Below, piece by piece: positions 60,448-64,000 of a DNA stretch of 64,000 nucleotides. The first letter of the stretch is position 1, and the number at the start of each line of letters is the position of its first letter. The stretch lies in contig CAVURO010000001.1 of assembly GCA_963743945.1 (NCBI GenBank), positions 310,001 through 374,000 of the forward strand, in the 5' to 3' direction. This DNA comes from JACOTK01 sp963743945 (GTDB taxonomy: Bacteria > Actinomycetota > Acidimicrobiia > Acidimicrobiales > CADCSY01). Below the pieces are notes generated by a model. The model saw only the letters and a program-made list of their open reading frames with translations, did no database searches and had not been told where the DNA came from. Both the position numbers and the translations under genes were made by a program.

Positions 60448-61142
60448 TGCTGCGCATCGAGCAGGTGGCGGCCTCCTACGGCAACACGCCGGTGCTCTTC
60501 GGGGTGAACCTCGAGGTTCCCCAGAATGGTCTCGTGTGCCTCATGGGCCACAACGGCGTCGGCAAGACCACCTTGATGAACACCATCATGGGCCTGCTCC
60601 CCACCACCGCCGGCACCATTACCTTCGAGGGCCGTGACCTGACCACGCTCGCCCCCTACGAACGCTGTCGCGCCGGGCTGGGCTATGTTCCCCAAGGTCG
60701 CGGTGGTTTCCCTCAGCTCACTGTCATGGACAACCTGCGGGTCGTCATGGAGGCCTCGAAGATCTCCGACAGAGGAGCAATCGACGAAGCCCTTGATCTC
60801 TTCCCTCGCCTGGTCCCGATGCTGGAGCGGCGTGCCGGGTTCCTCAGTGGTGGTCAACAACAGCAGTTGGCGATGGCACGCGCCCTGGTGACCAAGCCGA
60901 GGATCCTCCTCCTCGATGAACCTACCGAGGGCATTCAGCCTTCGATCATCCTCGAGATCGAGGACTCCATCGCCGAGCTGCACGCCAGTCGTGGGCTCTC
61001 GATCCTGTTGGTCGAACAATACGTCGAGTTCGCAGCCCGTTTGGCCGATCACTACGCCGTCATGGAATCGGGCGAGATCAGCGCCACGGGCGAGACAGCA
61101 TCGCTGTCGCCTGAATCGCTGCGTCAACTTCTGGCAGTCTGA
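60447..61142 (+). CDS. urtE: urea ABC transporter ATP-binding protein
   Basis: 231-aa ABC ATPase. Walker A GHNGVGKTT (an UrtE-typical variant), YVPQGRGGFPQLTVMDNL, signature LSGGQQQQLAMAR, Walker B ILLLDEPTEGIQPSII, and LLVEQYVEFA. Its ATG shares a base with the urtD TGA. Ends five bases before ureA, joining transport and hydrolysis in one operon. Confidence 0.95.
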   Translation: MLRIEQVAASYGNTPVLFGVNLEVPQNGLVCLMGHNGVGKTTLMNTIMGLLPTTAGTITFEGRDLTTLAPYERCRAGLGYVPQGRGGFPQLTVMDNLRVVMEASKISDRGAIDEALDLFPRLVPMLERRAGFLSGGQQQQLAMARALVTKPRILLLDEPTEGIQPSIILEIEDSIAELHASRGLSILLVEQYVEFAARLADHYAVMESGEISATGETASLSPESLRQLLAV

Positions 61143-61146
61143 AGCG

Positions 61147-61449
61147 GTGCGAATCACACCCCACGAACAGGAGCGCCTGATGATCAGCCTGGCGGCCATC
61201 GTCGCGCGGGACCGCCGGGCACGGGGACTCAGGCTCAACTACCCGGAGTCGGTTGCCATGCTGAGCTCGTTCGTCCTCGAAGGGGCGCGAGACGGACGAA
61301 CCGTAGCCGAGCTCATGGAGACCGGTCGCAACGTCCTCACCCGCGACGACGTCATGGACGGCGTTGCGGAGATGATCGACGAGGTGCAGATCGAGGCCAC
61401 CTTTCCCGACGGGACCAAGTTGGTGACCCTGCACAGGCCGATACCGTGA
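61147..61449 (+). CDS. ureA: urease gamma subunit
   Basis: 100 aa, exactly the usual length. RITPHEQERLMISLAAIVARDRRARGLRLNYPESVAML and GRTVAELMETGRNVLTRDDVMDGVAEMIDEVQIEATFPDGTKLVTLHRPI are the family core. GTG 61147 is four bases after urtE. Structural subunit of the urease trimer. Confidence 0.96.
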   Translation: MRITPHEQERLMISLAAIVARDRRARGLRLNYPESVAMLSSFVLEGARDGRTVAELMETGRNVLTRDDVMDGVAEMIDEVQIEATFPDGTKLVTLHRPIP

Positions 61450-61769
61450 TTCCGGGCGAGATCATCCTCGGTGAAGGACCGATCACCATCAACAGCGGCG
61501 CCGTGGCGCGAGCCGTCCGGGTGACCAATACCGGGGATCGTCCCATACAGGTTGGTTCGCACTATCACTTCGCCGAGAGCAACCCCTTCCTGTCCTTCGA
61601 CCGTGAGCACGCCTGGGGCTGTCGGCTGTCGATTCCCGCCGGAACCTCCGTGCGCTTCGAACCCGGCATCGCACGCGACGTGGAGCTCATCGAGCTGACC
61701 GGTGATCGCATCGTGCTCGGTCTGCGCGGCGTTGCCGCGGGGCCTCTCCAACGGAGCCCCCGGTCGTGA
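61446..61769 (+). CDS. ureB: urease beta subunit
   Basis: 107 aa. IPGEIILGEGPITINSG, RAVRVTNTGDRPIQVGSHYHFAESNPFLSFDR and LSIPAGTSVRFEPG are typical. Starts with a GTG overlapping the ureA TGA (GTGA). Confidence 0.96.
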   Translation: MIPGEIILGEGPITINSGAVARAVRVTNTGDRPIQVGSHYHFAESNPFLSFDREHAWGCRLSIPAGTSVRFEPGIARDVELIELTGDRIVLGLRGVAAGPLQRSPRS

Positions 61770-63475
61770 GCGACATCGCGCGGGACCGTTACGCCCGACT
61801 GTACGGCCCGACTGTTGGCGATCGCATTCGCCTCGCGGACACCAACCTCACCATCGAGATCACCGAGGACCATTGTGCCGGGGGCGACGAGGTGGTCTTC
61901 GGTGGCGGGAAGGTCATTCGGGAGTCGATGGGCCAATCAGCCCGCACCCGGGCAGAGGGCACGCCCGATCTGATCATCACCGGCGCAACGATCCTGGATC
62001 ACTGGGGCATCGTGAAGGCCGATGTCGGTATGCGGGACGGACGCATCGTGGCCATCGGCAAGGCCGGGAACCCCGACACCATGGATGGCGTTCATCCGCA
62101 GCTCGTCATCGGACCCTCGACGGAGATCCTCGCCGGCAACGGCAAGATCCTCACCGCCGGCGCCATCGACTGCCACGTCCATCTCATCTGTCCCCAGATC
62201 ATCGAAGAGGGCCTCGGCGCGGGCATCACCACGCTGATCGGCGGCGGCACCGGTCCGGCCGAGGGCACCAAGGCAACCACGGTCACCCCCGGCTCGTGGT
62301 ACCTGGCACGCATGCTGGAGGCGCTCGACGTCTGGCCGGTCAACATCGTGCTGCTCGGCAAGGGAAACACCGCGTCGCCCGAGGCCCTCCGTGAGCAGCT
62401 CAGAGCGGGCGCAGCGGGCTTCAAGCTTCACGAGGACTGGGGAACCACGCCGGCTGCCATCGACACGTGCCTCTCGGTCTGCGAGGAGGAAGGTGTGCAG
62501 GCTGCCATCCACACCGACACCCTGAACGAGGCCGGCTACGTCCAGAGCACGCTCGATGCCATCGCCGGGCGGGGCATCCACGCCTATCACACCGAGGGAG
62601 CAGGGGGCGGTCACGCCCCCGACATCATCACCGTCGCGTCCCGATCCCATGTGTTGCCGTCCTCGACCAACCCGACCCGCCCACACACGGTCAACACCAT
62701 CGACGAGCACCTCGACATGTTGATGGTCTGCCATCACCTCAACCCATCGGTACCCGAGGACCTGGCCTTTGCCGAAAGCCGCATCCGACCCTCCACGATC
62801 GCCGCCGAGGACATCCTCCACGACCTGGGCGCCATCTCGATGATCGGCTCGGACTCCCAGGCGATGGGCCGAGTGGGCGAGGTCGTGCTGCGCACCTGGC
62901 AGACCGCGCACGTGATGAAGAGCCGCCGCGGCTTCCTTCCCGGGGACGGTCCCGCCGACAACAATCGGGCACGGCGCTATGTCGCCAAGTACACGATCTG
63001 TCCCGCCGTGGCTCACGGCCTGGAGGGTGAGATCGGCTCGGTGGAACCCGGCAAGCTCGCCGACCTGGTGCTCTGGGAGCCTGCCTTCTTCGGGGTCCGC
63101 CCCCACGTGGTGGTCAAGGGCGGCATGATCGCCTGGGCCGCCATGGGTGACGCGAACGCGTCGATTCCCACGCCCCAACCGGTTCTGCCCCGACCCATGT
63201 TCGGCGCAAGCCCGGTGGTCGCCGCCAGGACCAGCCTGGCCTTTGTCGCCCCGGTGGCCATCGAGGCCGGGCTTGCCGACCAACTCGACGTTCGACGTAC
63301 GTTGACACCCGTCCGAAACGTCCGCAGGCGCACGAAGGCCGACATGGTGAACAACGACGCCTGTCCCGACATCGTGGTCGACCCCTCGACGTTCACGGTC
63401 ACCATCGACGGCGAGGCCGTCACACCCGAGCCCGCCGGCGAGCTGCCCATGGCACAGCGCTACTTCCTCTTCTGA
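61766..63475 (+). CDS. ureC: urease alpha (catalytic) subunit
   Basis: 569 aa. The di-nickel ligands are H137/H139 (CHVHL), carbamylated K220 (GFKLHEDWG), histidines in IHTDTLNEAGY and HTEGAGGGHAPD, and Asp in MIGSDSQAMGRVGE. The flap contains MVCHHLN. These match the Klebsiella numbering shifted by three. Hydrolyses urea to ammonia and carbamate. GTG start overlaps ureB; its TGA overlaps the ureF ATG. Confidence 0.97.
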   Translation: MSDIARDRYARLYGPTVGDRIRLADTNLTIEITEDHCAGGDEVVFGGGKVIRESMGQSARTRAEGTPDLIITGATILDHWGIVKADVGMRDGRIVAIGKAGNPDTMDGVHPQLVIGPSTEILAGNGKILTAGAIDCHVHLICPQIIEEGLGAGITTLIGGGTGPAEGTKATTVTPGSWYLARMLEALDVWPVNIVLLGKGNTASPEALREQLRAGAAGFKLHEDWGTTPAAIDTCLSVCEEEGVQAAIHTDTLNEAGYVQSTLDAIAGRGIHAYHTEGAGGGHAPDIITVASRSHVLPSSTNPTRPHTVNTIDEHLDMLMVCHHLNPSVPEDLAFAESRIRPSTIAAEDILHDLGAISMIGSDSQAMGRVGEVVLRTWQTAHVMKSRRGFLPGDGPADNNRARRYVAKYTICPAVAHGLEGEIGSVEPGKLADLVLWEPAFFGVRPHVVVKGGMIAWAAMGDANASIPTPQPVLPRPMFGASPVVAARTSLAFVAPVAIEAGLADQLDVRRTLTPVRNVRRRTKADMVNNDACPDIVVDPSTFTVTIDGEAVTPEPAGELPMAQRYFLF

Positions 63476-64000
63476 TGTCCCTGTCCTACAGCTCGCTCGT
63501 GCTCGCCGATGGCCGATTTCCCGCCGGAGGCTATGCGCATTCCGGTGGGCTCGAGGCCGCTGTCGGCGCCGGCCGTGTTCGGGACCTGGCCTCGTTGCAC
63601 GCATTTCTCCTCGGACGCCTCTGGACGGTCGGTCTGACCGAAGCCGCCCTGAGCGCAGCGACGGCGGTTCGCCTGGAGCGGGACCCACCCATCGTCGTTC
63701 CCTGGGACGACCTCGACGCCGAGGCTCACGCCCGCATCGCCTCACCACGCCTCCGGGAGACCTCACGCCGCCTCGGACGCCAATTGCTACGCACCGCACG
63801 CGCCACCTGGCCCTCTCAACTCCTGGATTCGCTCGATCCCGCAATGAGGGACGGGCTCCACCTGAGCATTGCTCACGGATGCGTCGGCCACGTTGCCGGT
63901 CTCGACACATCTGAAATTGCCGTGACCTCGACCTACGGAACCGTTGCGGGTCCGGCCACCGCCGCCGTTCGCCTCCTCGGCCTGGATCCGGCGGCTGTCA
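63475..64000 (+). CDS. ureF: urease accessory protein UreF, 3'-truncated by window edge
   Basis: 175 residues visible with no stop before the edge. ATG 63475 shares its A with the ureC TGA. The opening SLSYSSLVLADGRFPAGGYAHSGGLEAAV is the UreF signature; LHLSIAHGCVGHVAGL and the GPATAAVRLLGLDP stretch also fit. UreF assists GTP-dependent nickel insertion with UreG and UreD/H, which presumably follow. Confidence 0.93.
   Translation, partial: MSLSYSSLVLADGRFPAGGYAHSGGLEAAVGAGRVRDLASLHAFLLGRLWTVGLTEAALSAATAVRLERDPPIVVPWDDLDAEAHARIASPRLRETSRRLGRQLLRTARATWPSQLLDSLDPAMRDGLHLSIAHGCVGHVAGLDTSEIAVTSTYGTVAGPATAAVRLLGLDPAAV

Noticed and set aside
61937..63910. Long minus-strand open frame opposite ureC
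   Set aside because: Mirror frame of a high-GC gene; ureC has all active-site motifs and the antisense product shows no family.

Overview
The window is a dense, high-GC stretch of bacterial chromosome. Its gene content points to an actinobacterium: a Bpa/PafE-type proteasome activator ending in GTYL, DUF222/HNH proteins, an FMN/F420-type oxidoreductase, a TraR/DksA-like protein with a Lys/Ala/Pro-rich tail, and frequent GTG starts. Many start codons lie 5-9 nt behind a TANNNT box, as in leaderless actinobacterial transcripts. Acidimicrobiia is my guess from the overall mix; it is an inference and was not tested. I see no prophage, insertion sequence or CRISPR array. No stretch longer than about 300 bases lacks a gene; the longest gaps (10591-10843, 49180-49438, 56043-56264, 12270-12488) hold repeats or candidate operators, listed below.

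Layout. 1-4.2 kb: glutamate synthase gltBD (gltB cut by the left edge). 4.2-8.5 kb (minus): a secreted GH43-like glycosidase with three C-terminal repeats, and a preQ0/preQ1 operon queF-queC-queD-queE. 8.6-13.3 kb: a DUF255 thioredoxin-fold protein, a DUF222/HNH gene broken by a minisatellite, and a nitroreductase. 13.3-19.3 kb (minus): an uncharacterised protein, dnaE, bpa and a phosphodiesterase-like enzyme. 19.4-25.3 kb: an Rrf2 regulator, then a minus-strand traR/dksA-like - lspA - rluD operon divergent from ileS, which carries an apparent late frameshift. 25.4-32 kb: SRPBCC proteins, a possible di-iron protein divergent from a TetR gene, patatin, bluB, apt, a Gly/Trp/Phe-rich lipoprotein, a ParD-like antitoxin and tRNA-Val(CAC). 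32-39 kb: alpha/beta hydrolase, membrane-anchored MurF-like ligase, Ddl, PilZ protein, adk and an HD-GYP membrane protein. 38.9-43.6 kb: a translationally coupled TetR - Baeyer-Villiger-type monooxygenase - PF10118 operon, small flavin proteins and ogt. 43.8-49.2 kb: DUF2207 protein, MBL hydrolase and an MMPL transporter. 49.4-64 kb: type III glutamine synthetase, PEP carboxylase, a frameshifted chemoreceptor, then urtABCDE and ureABCF (ureF cut by the right edge).

The strongest functional theme is nitrogen. GltBD and GSIII assimilate ammonia, PEP carboxylase can supply carbon skeletons, and a tightly coupled urt-ure operon imports and hydrolyses urea. The regions ahead of GSIII and of urtA both contain 11-bp-spaced half-sites resembling GlnR boxes. 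A second theme is short tandem duplication (9-18 bp units) in coding and intergenic DNA throughout the window; in at least one gene it coincides with a broken reading frame. Two other genes (ileS and the chemoreceptor) also need a single-base correction, so sequencing error has to be excluded before biology is inferred.
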